From assembly GCF_003967015.1 (NCBI RefSeq), contig NZ_AP017561.1, forward strand, positions 1-64,000: a stretch of 64,000 nt of DNA. Reading direction: 5' to 3'. Both the position numbers and the translations under genes were made by a program. Within the stretch, counting starts at the first letter, position 1. Each line of letters starts with the position of its first letter. The DNA is from Pseudanabaena sp. ABRG5-3. Its GTDB lineage: Bacteria > Cyanobacteriota > Cyanobacteriia > Pseudanabaenales > Pseudanabaenaceae. Below the pieces are notes generated by a model. It saw only the letters and a list, made by a program, of their open reading frames with translations. It was not told the DNA's origin and ran no database searches. Below, one piece after another: positions 23,718-31,436 of this stretch.

Positions 23718-24853
23718 TCCTGCCAAGTCAACACCCCATCGCGCCGCACGAGTATCAGCGATCGCCCTTCCATAAAACGCGCCAATGCCTCTTGCCAAAT
23801 CTTCAAATCCCCCGTCGCAGCGATCGCCGTCAACGATTTCATCAACAACAAAGCCACCAAAATGTAATCACGCTCATCCCGACAACCCAACCCCTCACGC
23901 CGCAAAACATGCACCAAATCCACCGATAAATCCAATCGATCACCAACAGCTAGCAGCGCCACACGGCTCTGAATCCCTGCAAATAAACCTAAACCCGCAC
24001 TCATCATTGCTGTTGCTGCCACCACAAACTCGGACATCGAACTATCCATCTTGGCTAACATCAGCACCGCCGTCCCATTAACCGCACTCTCAAACGCCTT
24101 TTCTGCCTCCACAGGAACCGCCATATCCTCCCACTGTCCCAACATCTCCATCACCTCTGGTCTCAACGTCCCAAAGCTCCCCGACAACTCCATCGCCAAC
24201 GGCTCATCCCACCGATCCGTCCGCAAAATCATCGGCATAAACACATCCTCCTTCGCCCCCGCAATCATCGACTCAGCAAAGCACCAACCCCGATCCAAAT
24301 ATCCATCCTGCTCCCGCCGTAACACCAACGTACTCACACGCGACGACAAAATCATCTCCCCAATCCCCTGCAAAGCCTGTCTAAATTCCCGCTCCTCATC
24401 CACCGTCCTCGGCTCTTGCGGCAAACAAGAAAAGTCATACCAAAACCCAATCAAGTCCAAAATTCCATCCCCCTCAAGCCGCGCTACCTCATCCGCCGCA
24501 CAATCAGACCCACCACACAACGTCCGAAACACCAAATGCGCCGCCTGTAAATTTCCCTGCCGCGCCAACGAAGGCACTCTTGCTAAGCGATCGCGCACTG
24601 CCTCTGCACTTACACGCTCATCCCCGATCACCCCTGCGATATCGACCATCCTCCACACCAACCGCTTCAAAGCCTCAAGCTGCTTCCCCGAAGGATCAGG
24701 ATCATCCTGACTTCCCCAACGATGGGAAATAAACACCAAGTGCCAAAGTCGCTCCACAGGAGTCCAAGTTTCAGACAACAAAGATTGACATCGATCAAAT
24801 TTTGTCAGCCCTAAAAGGGTTCTTGCGCTGATATAGCGACATTGCTGCAACAT
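23714..24853 (-). CDS. TIR-like protein with FISHRW and RGWCxxE motifs
   Basis: 379 residues. The N-terminal 200 have a TIR-like pattern: FISHRW (41-46), WYDFSCLPQ (138-146) and RGWCFAE (188-194), with E194 where TIR NADases carry their catalytic Glu. This resembles the TIR-like domains of proteins with a WxDxxCxxQ stretch, as also seen in eukaryotic HET/TIR-like proteins. The C-terminal 180 residues are helical and not recognised. The gene converges on the TPR gene with a 4-base overlap of the 3' ends, and is bracketed by the TPR gene and a copy of that gene's 3' end, so it was probably brought in by a rearrangement. NAD cleavage is an inference from fold motifs. Confidence 0.65.
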   Translation of the reverse strand: MLQQCRYISARTLLGLTKFDRCQSLLSETWTPVERLWHLVFISHRWGSQDDPDPSGKQLEALKRLVWRMVDIAGVIGDERVSAEAVRDRLARVPSLARQGNLQAAHLVFRTLCGGSDCAADEVARLEGDGILDLIGFWYDFSCLPQEPRTVDEEREFRQALQGIGEMILSSRVSTLVLRREQDGYLDRGWCFAESMIAGAKEDVFMPMILRTDRWDEPLAMELSGSFGTLRPEVMEMLGQWEDMAVPVEAEKAFESAVNGTAVLMLAKMDSSMSEFVVAATAMMSAGLGLFAGIQSRVALLAVGDRLDLSVDLVHVLRREGLGCRDERDYILVALLLMKSLTAIAATGDLKIWQEALARFMEGRSLILVRRDGVLTWQD

Positions 24854-24940
24854 AATAAAACACGTAAGTTCGGTTTAAGCTAAAGCCTTTACTCTAAGCC
24901 TAGAGACTTTCCCTGAGCGGAATTGAGGGGTTGATTTCTG

Positions 24941-25028
24941 CTCCACAGAGCGCCAAACCAAAATTCAAGCGATGCAGTCAGAATGCGCGGCAGCGATCGC
25001 AGAGGCAAAAGGAGGAGAAACTGGATAA
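24941..25028 (+). pseudogene. Remnant of a second TPR gene 3' end
   Basis: Bases 24941-24968 repeat 23642-23669 of the TPR gene with one mismatch in 28. The frame then continues to a TAA at 25026-25028, giving STERQTKIQAMQSE and so on, against NSTERQTEIQNLQGE in the intact gene. The vWA ATG follows immediately at 25029. No upstream part remains. This is direct evidence of duplication or rearrangement around the TIR-like gene. Confidence 0.75.
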
Positions 25029-25715
25029 ATGTGCGATCGCGATCGGCATATTTGGGATGGTATCACGGGGCAAAACTTCACTGGTAAACTAATCAAACTT
25101 ACAATTCTTGCTCTGTTTCCGGTATTTGCCCAAGGGTACATCGAGCGATCGCTCCTGCAACGCGAACTAATCAGCCGCGACCCCCTAGCCAGAGGACCGA
25201 TCGTTATTTGTCTAGATTCCAGTGGGTCAATGCAAGGGCAACCAGAAATCTGGAGCAAAGCGATCGCCCTCGCCCTATTGAGTATCGCCGTCAGCCAAAA
25301 GCGCCACTGCCGCATCCTGCACTTCACCGACATAGTGGAACGCATTGATGACTTTGCAGGCGAAATTCCCGACACCAATCATGTAATTGACTGCATCGAA
25401 AAGTTCTACAACGGCAGCAGTACCAGCTTCACCGCCGCCCTCACAGGAGCATTAGCCTCAATCCAAAAGCACGAACAAACCAAGAAAGCCGATGTCATCC
25501 TCATCACCGACGGACTTGACACCCCATCCACGCAATTTATCGAGCATTGGCAAATAGACAGAAAAAAGTATGAATTTAGCTGCTACGGCATCTTGATTAC
25601 CAGTGGCAACCTTGGTAACTATGCCAGCACCATCAGCAAACTATGCGATCACCATGTCCAGATAACAGATCTCACCGAGGACATCGAAGTATCCAACTGT
25701 CTATACAGCATCTAG
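25029..25715 (+). CDS. von Willebrand factor A domain protein
   Basis: 228 residues. A short N-terminal helix region (30-55) leads into a vWA fold: IVICLDSSGSM (MIDAS D-x-S-x-S, near 59-69), STSF as the second MIDAS element, and ITDGLD as the third. A stretch before it, RDPLARGPIV, is typical of the C-terminal vWA domain of larger CoxE/ViaA-like proteins that work with MoxR AAA ATPases. Those are usually 400-500 residues, so this may be a shortened copy. No MoxR gene is in the window. MoxR-vWA modules accompany HSP90/TPR-type conflict systems in other bacteria, which fits the location. The first ~25 residues may be fortuitous, given the remnant just before. Confidence 0.75.
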   Translation: MCDRDRHIWDGITGQNFTGKLIKLTILALFPVFAQGYIERSLLQRELISRDPLARGPIVICLDSSGSMQGQPEIWSKAIALALLSIAVSQKRHCRILHFTDIVERIDDFAGEIPDTNHVIDCIEKFYNGSSTSFTAALTGALASIQKHEQTKKADVILITDGLDTPSTQFIEHWQIDRKKYEFSCYGILITSGNLGNYASTISKLCDHHVQITDLTEDIEVSNCLYSI

Positions 25716-25760
25716 AAGCGATAAAAGGCGGCGCGAAGCGCCGCCTTTTATCGCTTTTCC
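25716..25760 (+). terminator. 19-bp terminator hairpin after vWA gene
   Basis: AAGCGATAAAAGGCGGCGC (25716-25734), loop GAA, and its exact complement at 25738-25756, followed by TT. It starts one base after the vWA stop and isolates it from the ATPase gene at 25829. Confidence 0.85.
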
Positions 25761-25828
25761 TCTAGCGAGGCTCGCAAGGAAAAATTCCAATTATTTCTAA
25801 TTATTTTTATCCACAAGGAGAAAGACCA

Positions 25829-26998
25829 ATGACTTACTCATTTCAGCAAGCAACCAAAGAAAACATCAAACTCCGCATGGCTCTGTACGGACCACCAGGC
25901 TGTGGCAAAACCTACACCGCCCTGCAACTGGCAACCATCTTGGGCAAAAAGATTGGACTAATCGACACCGAATATGGCTCAAGCCGCAAATATGCCAACC
26001 TGTTCAACTTTAAAGTACTCGAACTAACCAAATTCGGACCAAGCCAATACTACAACGCCATTGAAAGCGCCGAAGAAGCAGGATTTGACTACCTGATCAT
26101 CGACTCACTATCCCACGCATGGTATGCCGAATTGGATTCAGTCGGTAGCGACGTAAGAAACTGGGCAAAAATCCGCCCAATTGAACGGCAACTATGGGAC
26201 AAAATCATCAGTTCCAGTTGCCACATCATTGCCACCATGAGATCCAAGATTGAGTATGACTATGGCGCGACCGAAGTTAACGGCAAGCAGAAAATCACCA
26301 GCGTCCGCAAGATAGGCACTGCCCCAATTCAAAAAGAAGGCAGTGAATACGAACTAGACATTTGCGGCTTACTTGATGACCAAAACACCCTAACCATCTC
26401 CAAGAGCAGATGTCCCGAAATCAGCAATGGCATCTTCCCCAAACCAGGAAAGAAATTCGCTGAAATGATACAAACATGGCTAAGTGATGAAGCCCCCGCC
26501 TCCAGACATACCTTTGTCCCCGTCATCAATGTCCCAGTCAACCCCGTCGCCCAGCAACCACAGGTACAAGAACTAGCCACAGTTGCCAGTCGAAATGGAC
26601 ATCTAGCCACAATTGCCAGCACTAATGGACATCTAGCCACAGTCGTAGAGACAAAACCAACCGTCAATGCCCAGTCCAACTCCAGTAAAATCGACAACCC
26701 AGCCAAAGCCGCCTTCAAAGCATTATTGGCTATCACCCAGCAGGACATCACCAAAGTGATTGAAACAAGCATTGACCTGTATGGAGCCGATGAAAGTGGC
26801 AAAAAGCCCAAATTCAACAGTGAAAACATGACTGCCAAGCAAATCAAAGATGTCTGTGAAGCCCTGATGAAGGAATGGCTAGGACTAAAAGGATACACCG
26901 CCGAACTAGCCCAGAATCTAATCGACATATCAACATCGAGATATCCAGGGCAATATGCCGAGATTGCCAAAGACATCCTTAGTCAACTGGAATTCTAG
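25829..26998 (+). CDS. Sak4-like RecA-fold ATPase (phage/plasmid recombination protein)
   Basis: 389 residues. The N-terminal 220 form a RecA-like ATPase core of the AAA_24/Sak4 type: Walker A GPPGCGKT (20-27), LIDTEYG, Walker B YLIIDSLSHAW, and IATMRSKIEY. Such proteins bind single-stranded DNA and promote annealing together with a cognate SSB. An SSB gene lies downstream at 28255. A linker (about 230-285) contains a short degenerate repeat (NGHLAT three times, period about 10-12 residues). The C-terminal 100 residues are helical. CAAGGAG precedes the ATG. The likely role is recombination or replication repair of the element (inference from family and context). Confidence 0.82.
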   Translation: MTYSFQQATKENIKLRMALYGPPGCGKTYTALQLATILGKKIGLIDTEYGSSRKYANLFNFKVLELTKFGPSQYYNAIESAEEAGFDYLIIDSLSHAWYAELDSVGSDVRNWAKIRPIERQLWDKIISSSCHIIATMRSKIEYDYGATEVNGKQKITSVRKIGTAPIQKEGSEYELDICGLLDDQNTLTISKSRCPEISNGIFPKPGKKFAEMIQTWLSDEAPASRHTFVPVINVPVNPVAQQPQVQELATVASRNGHLATIASTNGHLATVVETKPTVNAQSNSSKIDNPAKAAFKALLAITQQDITKVIETSIDLYGADESGKKPKFNSENMTAKQIKDVCEALMKEWLGLKGYTAELAQNLIDISTSRYPGQYAEIAKDILSQLEF

Positions 26999-27020
26999 CA
27001 AGAGCCAACTTAGCTACCAA

Positions 27021-27073
27021 TACCCACGACACAACCAATGATTGTGAGGCAATCATTGGTTGTGTCGTGGGTA
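27021..27073 (+). terminator. 24-bp perfect hairpin before gene at 27099
   Basis: TACCCACGACACAACCAATG and four more bases (27021-27044) pair perfectly with 27050-27073 around loop TGAGG. It lies 22 bases after the ATPase stop and 25 before the next ATG. There is no T run after it, so it may be an mRNA-stability or leader structure as much as a terminator. Confidence 0.7.
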
Positions 27074-27098
27074 TTGCGAAAAACAACCCAAGAAGAAC

Positions 27099-27485
27099 AT
27101 GTATAACCACATCTCAACCAGAGCCGATATCAAGGTAGGAGAACGCTTTGTGGTATGGCACATCGGCGGCGAACCCGAAACCAGCATCCGCGAAGTCACC
27201 AAAGTTGGTTTTGGCTCAAACGAAATAGCCTTTTCACTAGAAGGGATAACAGGACATTTCCACTTCGACTACGCAATAGGCAGAATCAGACATGACCTTG
27301 AACTCCAGATCGAAATCTATGTGTTATTCGACTCAATGGAACAGCTAAAGCTAGAGCAACGCCGCCGCAAATTGGCTTACCACATCAGACAAGCCGCCAA
27401 AAAACTCTATGGAGCGCCGACCTTGCCCTACAGCACCCGTCAACTAGAAGCGATCGCCAAAGCCTTAGCACTGAAGATTAGCTAA
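27099..27485 (+). CDS. Hypothetical protein
   Basis: 129 residues from ATG 27099, which is preceded by AAGAAG. The in-frame TTG at 27060 lies inside the hairpin and is rejected. The N-terminal 75 residues look like a small beta domain (VGERFVVWHIG, EIAFSLEGITGHFHF), and the C-terminal half is helical and basic (RRRKLAYHIRQAAKKLYG). I do not recognise the family. The beta-plus-basic-helix build suits nucleic-acid binding, but this is only an impression. It lies between the Sak4-like ATPase and a histidine phosphatase. Confidence 0.6.
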   Translation: MYNHISTRADIKVGERFVVWHIGGEPETSIREVTKVGFGSNEIAFSLEGITGHFHFDYAIGRIRHDLELQIEIYVLFDSMEQLKLEQRRRKLAYHIRQAAKKLYGAPTLPYSTRQLEAIAKALALKIS

Positions 27486-27575
27486 TGACTAAAATAGACA
27501 TTAAGTCCAAAGCATCAACGCTAGAAGGCAATAACTAACTTGCCAAGCCGAGCAAACCCAAAAAAATCAAGAACT

Positions 27576-28154
27576 ATGATCCAGAGTATCGTCGTGATCG
27601 CGGGAGCAATGATGCTATCAGCAGCAACAAGCTTTCAATTGATCGCCCAAGCTCCAGCCAAAGACCAATGGCAATCTCTGAAAGGTCGAGGCAAAGTCGT
27701 ACTAATGCGCCATGCCCTAGCCCCAGGCACAGGAGATCCGAGCGGATTTCGACTGGGAGACTGTAGCACCCAACGCAACTTATCAGAAACAGGAAGAGAA
27801 CAAGCCCGCCAAGCAGGGCAAGAATTTCGGCAGCGACAAATTCCAGTGAAACAGTTGCTATCAAGTCAATGGTGTCGTTGTCTAGAAACAGCCAAACTTT
27901 TGAACTTAGGGGAAGTGAAGCCCACACCGGCCCTTAACTCTTTTTTCAGAGATCGCCGTACAGCCGAAACGCAGACCGCACAAACAAAGCAACTCATCGC
28001 CGCCCATCGCCAACAGGAAGGAGTCGTGATCATGGTGACGCATCAAGTAAACATAACCGCATTGACAGGGATAGTCCCGCAATCAGGTGCGGCTGTGGTC
28101 GTCCAAGCTAACGACAAAGGCGAAGTAGAGGTGATTAGCGAACTAGAACCATAG
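27576..28154 (+). CDS. Exported histidine phosphatase family protein
   Basis: 192 residues. An N-terminal signal-like hydrophobic stretch (about 1-24, MIQSIVVIAGAMMLSAAT, ending in IAQA) is followed by a branch-2-like histidine phosphatase fold: LMRHALAPG (the RH motif with the phosphorylated His), SQWCRCLETA with the second Arg, and MVTHQVNIT with the second His. The catalytic set is complete. It was probably secreted to the periplasm or anchored. The ATG at 27576 is preferred to the upstream TTG. The substrate cannot be read. It is an odd neighbour for a recombination ATPase and SSB and is probably cargo. Confidence 0.8.
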   Translation: MIQSIVVIAGAMMLSAATSFQLIAQAPAKDQWQSLKGRGKVVLMRHALAPGTGDPSGFRLGDCSTQRNLSETGREQARQAGQEFRQRQIPVKQLLSSQWCRCLETAKLLNLGEVKPTPALNSFFRDRRTAETQTAQTKQLIAAHRQQEGVVIMVTHQVNITALTGIVPQSGAAVVVQANDKGEVEVISELEP

Positions 28155-28254
28155 ACGCAATAGAGTACATCTGAGCCTAGAGATTGAGATTTTTTGAAGA
28201 TACGCTATCGCGTAGAAGTCCATGACCTGATTCCTAAATAGAAGGAAAAACCTC

Positions 28255-28662
28255 ATGTGTAATTCAACAAATCTCGTAGTCCTCTCTGGCTATGTTGGCA
28301 ACGTTTCCGAAGTCCGTCAAACCAAAACCAGTGGCAAAGATGTCCTCGACTTCAGCCTAGCCGTACAACCCAAACCTCGCCGCGACAAAGACGGCAATTG
28401 GATTGACCAAGAACCACTTTGGGTAAAAGTTGTCTGCTGGAATGGGACTGCGGAATATGCCGAAGAACGCGCCGAATCTGGCAAGTTTGTGGAAGTTACG
28501 GGAGTATTGGCTCATCCTGAAGAATACAAGTCTAAGAAGGACAAGAAGCACCATGCGCGTACTGTGATTCATGCTCAAAGCCTGAACTTCATCGACGTGG
28601 TGAGAAAGTCTGCTGAAGACGAAGAGTATGAAGCATCAACTAGTTACGACTATGACTTCTAA
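28255..28662 (+). CDS. ssb: Single-stranded DNA-binding protein
   Basis: 135 residues with one OB fold: NLVVLSGYVG at the start, the GKDVLDFSLAV strand, PLWVKVVCWN, and GKFVEVTGVL. A short acidic linker leads to a C-terminal tip TSYDYDF, a variant of the usual DDDIPF partner-docking tip. It is element-encoded and distinct from typical chromosomal SSBs in its tail. It probably works with the Sak4-like ATPase at 25829. GAAGGAAAA precedes the ATG and a strong terminator follows. Confidence 0.88.
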   Translation: MCNSTNLVVLSGYVGNVSEVRQTKTSGKDVLDFSLAVQPKPRRDKDGNWIDQEPLWVKVVCWNGTAEYAEERAESGKFVEVTGVLAHPEEYKSKKDKKHHARTVIHAQSLNFIDVVRKSAEDEEYEASTSYDYDF

Positions 28663-28670
28663 TTGAACCA

Positions 28671-28719
28671 ACAGAGAGAGTATTTATAGACATCTATCAA
28701 TATTCTCTCTGTTTTTTTT
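28671..28719 (+). terminator. Terminator after ssb
   Basis: ACAGAGAGAGTATT (28671-28684) pairs with AATATTCTCTCTGT (28699-28712), one G:T pair, followed by a run of eight T. It begins 8 bases after the stop. Confidence 0.88.
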
Positions 28720-28769
28720 CGTCGCTATCGCTAAAGGCTCACGCTCACTTAACTATGTAAACAATACCC

Positions 28770-29207
28770 ATGATTTACACTCATAAAGGCTATCAATGCG
28801 TGATCTTAGACAGAAGTACCCATTACGGAACCGAATGGGTTGCCCAAGCCAACAAATATGCGCTCAGCATTGAGCAGAAAGTATTCGCCCAATGGATTGG
28901 AACCAAGCAGATTGTCAGTTTGGACAAAGAGCAGATCAAACAACAATTTGTAGAACTTGTGGAATTATTCCTGCAAGAACATGAAGATATCTTTCCACTA
29001 TATCCACGCCCCGAACTGCCCGATGCAAATATTGAAGCAATTCTAGATGAGCGAGTATACCTGACGCTCAACAATAATGGTCGTCATCAGACCGCCAAGT
29101 TTCGCGTGTTCCCAGAAGACCATCTGCGTGTATTCCCAGCCCGTATCCCCATACCAGTTGGCATTAAGCATCACGCAAGACCAAGACGCAGACAACTTGC
29201 CGCTTAA
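28770..29207 (+). CDS. Hypothetical protein
   Basis: 145 residues, not recognised. A short beta-rich N-terminus (MIYTHKGYQCVILDRS) is followed by a helical middle (SLDKEQIKQQFVELVELFLQEHEDIF) and a C-terminal part with a strand pattern and a basic end (KHHARPRRRQLAA). There is no membrane segment. It lies alone between the terminators at 28671 and 29234, so it is probably its own transcription unit. The gap before it (28713-28769) holds only short GC-rich palindromic bits (GCTATCGC, GGCTCACGCTC). Confidence 0.55.
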   Translation: MIYTHKGYQCVILDRSTHYGTEWVAQANKYALSIEQKVFAQWIGTKQIVSLDKEQIKQQFVELVELFLQEHEDIFPLYPRPELPDANIEAILDERVYLTLNNNGRHQTAKFRVFPEDHLRVFPARIPIPVGIKHHARPRRRQLAA

Positions 29208-29233
29208 TCAAGCAGTTACAACCTCAATGACTT

Positions 29234-29281
29234 ATCAAAGAGCAACATTCTCAACTATGAGAAAGTTGCTCTTTGATTTTT
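29234..29281 (+). terminator. Terminator before the PRTRC-like cassette
   Basis: ATCAAAGAGCAAC (29234-29246) pairs perfectly with 29265-29277, with an inner TTCTC/GAGAA stem, followed by TTTT. It closes the 28770 gene and stands 67 bases before the cassette. Confidence 0.85.
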
Positions 29282-29348
29282 AGTTCCAGCACAGGAGCTA
29301 GCGCTCTTTCTGATGTAGAAAAACATTGATCTATTTTCCCTTAAACCC

Positions 29349-29666
29349 ATGACCAAAACAGCTATTGACCTAGACAAAGACAGATTAAAACTGTGCATAG
29401 AAATCATGCCAGAAGCAGATTTGCTAACCGAAAGGATGGTGATCATCTCCATCTGTCGAGAACAAGGGATGCCACTAATTCAGACCATTAACTTGAGCGA
29501 ACTAGTCCCTATACCCTTACCCCTAGCCCAGATCATTCAAGCCTATGCCACCAGTGAATTGGCGAATCAAATCCCAACCGTAAATGTTGGAGAAGCAAGT
29601 CCAGAACTGATCGCTATCACCAAAAGATCCCTAGGATCTACCACCCAACAAATGGCACTACTATGA
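29349..29666 (+). CDS. Hypothetical first gene of PRTRC-like cassette
   Basis: 105 residues, not recognised. The N-terminal half has a TKTAIDLDKDRLKLCIEIM pattern and predicted strands; the middle is hydrophobic and Pro-containing (SELVPIPLPLAQIIQAY). Its stop overlaps the ATG of the ubiquitin-like gene in an ATGA, so both are translated together. In known PRTRC cassettes protein E precedes protein C, which would be the equivalent position here, but I cannot confirm sequence similarity. Confidence 0.55.
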   Translation: MTKTAIDLDKDRLKLCIEIMPEADLLTERMVIISICREQGMPLIQTINLSELVPIPLPLAQIIQAYATSELANQIPTVNVGEASPELIAITKRSLGSTTQQMALL

Positions 29667-29860
29667 ACTACAAAATCAAGATTGAAGGACAGACGATTCC
29701 CATACCCGCAGAAATTGGGAGTAGTGACGAACAGATTAGAGCCACGCTTAGCCAATATTTTGAAGGCATCAAGAACGCAAAAATCGAAAGAACCGTACAA
29801 GTCAACGGCGATATCCTTGTGGATGTCTGTAAACAAGCAGGAACAAAAGGTGCAACATGA
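29663..29860 (+). CDS. PRTRC protein C-like (prokaryotic ubiquitin-like)
   Basis: 65 residues matching the size and pattern of PRTRC system protein C, the ubiquitin-like member (Prok_Ub): an N-terminal strand NYKIKIEGQ, a helix with DEQIRATLSQYF, and the conserved C-terminal AGTKG (59-63) followed by two residues. Its neighbours are an E2-like gene and a truncated JAB gene, which is the PRTRC gene order. The protein would be a small modifier or carrier in a ubiquitin-type system of unknown target. Overlaps of four bases with both neighbours show tight coupling. The assignment rests on the C-terminal motif and context. Confidence 0.6.
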   Translation: MNYKIKIEGQTIPIPAEIGSSDEQIRATLSQYFEGIKNAKIERTVQVNGDILVDVCKQAGTKGAT

Positions 29861-30108
29861 GTGAGCAAGCGATCGCCCATTTAATCACCGCACCCGAAGA
29901 AATCAATCCCCTACTCGAAATCCTCTGGAAAATCGAACAGTATCAGCAGCAAGGCAATCCCTTAATTGAACTAAGCACAATTGGAATCGAAGACCTTAGC
30001 GAAGTCATAGCCCAATCGCAAACTCAAAGTCAATACATCCAAAGGACATTAGACAGTTTAAAAAGAACTAGCCCAATCGCCGCACCGATGACAATCCGAG
30101 GATTCTGA
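29857..30108 (+). CDS. Hypothetical small protein in PRTRC-like cassette
   Basis: 83 residues, mostly helical, with a Gln/Ile-rich middle (WKIEQYQQQGNP, then SEVIAQSQTQSQYIQRTL). No known motif. It is coupled to the preceding gene by an ATGA overlap, and its stop is one base before the next ATG. The function is unknown. The position suggests a cassette-specific component not found in the standard PRTRC set. Confidence 0.55.
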   Translation: MSEQAIAHLITAPEEINPLLEILWKIEQYQQQGNPLIELSTIGIEDLSEVIAQSQTQSQYIQRTLDSLKRTSPIAAPMTIRGF

Positions 30109-30109
30109 G

Positions 30110-30859
30110 ATGGACAAAACGAAATTCGAGTGGTTAGCCGCACGCACCGCCGACAAAGCCGTGGAGTACATCGAAGCAATCCAGCAACGGGCGACGATGC
30201 TACAACTGTATCAACATTACTATCCAGACGAATATCAACAATCCAAGGCTAGTATTCAAGTTACTAGCCTTGAAACCTACAGCGAAAAAGAGCTAGAGTT
30301 TCTGACCTTACTAGATGAGCAATTCTTCCCATTGCCATTATTGCTAGCAGAATCAGAACGTATCTCCTATATTCCCGTAGAGCCACTGGGTACTTCATGG
30401 TATTACGATAACTTTGAAGAATTAGGCGCAACCGAGAAATTCTTGATGAGCCTGATCCATGGATTGGATAACGAACCATGGAACGACCTAGAGGAAGAAC
30501 TAGGACAAGACTTACCCCCTGCGGTGAGTTACATCAATTACCAAAAACTAAGCCAAGTCGTCAAAAAAGTAAGAGGGAAAATCACTCTCTTACCCACAGC
30601 CATCGACATGCTCACCCAATCCACAGGCAATCTATGGCTGGACATCTCCTATGAAAACGACATCATAGACGCACATTGGACAGTAGAAGTAATAGACACC
30701 TTGAGAGAAACCTATACAGAAGCCCAAGAGATTATGCAAAAGTATCGAGAATTCATCGAATGGCTAGAGCAAGACACCGCCAACTGTATCAAAGTAATCA
30801 AGCTCTGGAACCGATGTAAAGAACCAAATCCCGAATCCCACCACTATCTAGCAGCATGA
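30110..30859 (+). CDS. Hypothetical protein in PRTRC-like cassette
   Basis: 249 residues, acidic, helical at both ends, with aromatic-rich loops (LGTSWYYDNF, and NLWLDISYEND). No catalytic motif is recognised. It lies where PRTRC protein F stands in typical cassettes, directly upstream of the E2-like gene with a 10-base gap that contains GAGGAAAAAG as ribosome site. I cannot confirm homology to protein F. Confidence 0.55.
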   Translation: MDKTKFEWLAARTADKAVEYIEAIQQRATMLQLYQHYYPDEYQQSKASIQVTSLETYSEKELEFLTLLDEQFFPLPLLLAESERISYIPVEPLGTSWYYDNFEELGATEKFLMSLIHGLDNEPWNDLEEELGQDLPPAVSYINYQKLSQVVKKVRGKITLLPTAIDMLTQSTGNLWLDISYENDIIDAHWTVEVIDTLRETYTEAQEIMQKYREFIEWLEQDTANCIKVIKLWNRCKEPNPESHHYLAA

Positions 30860-31436
30860 GGAAAAAGAAATGCTAACCCTAGATCCACTGCAAGATGTCC
30901 TGAAGCCCGATGGCTATCCCTTAATCGAAGCAGAAGCAAAACTCCTATTTCTGAAAGGAGGACATTACTGCTTTCAATATCGACAGGGAGAGAAAGAAAC
31001 CTATAAATTTCTATCCCCTGAAACAGTAAGAGCCGCCTTTCAGCACGAACGCATCGATACAGGCTGGATACCCGACGGAGTAAAAAGGATGGGAATTTGT
31101 CGTCAAGGACAATGGTACGTGCAGTTTAAACCACCAGCAAAACGGACATTCACTTTCACCAACATAGATAGCAGTGGAGAGCCAATCTCCCTAACCATTC
31201 CCATGATGGGCATAGTGTTTATACTATGCGGTGATACCTGCTATATCTGGGCAACCAAACAGAAAACCTTTACCGTCAATGCACCCATCTACCATGTGCC
31301 ATTACCAAACATCTATGGAGATGGCAGAATCTGCATGGGAGTTGAGAATAACCTCAGTAGCTATGCAGAAGGCATTGAACGACTAGCCAAAGCATGGGAG
31401 ATGTTTATGACAGCCCCGTTCAACAATCATCTCGTG

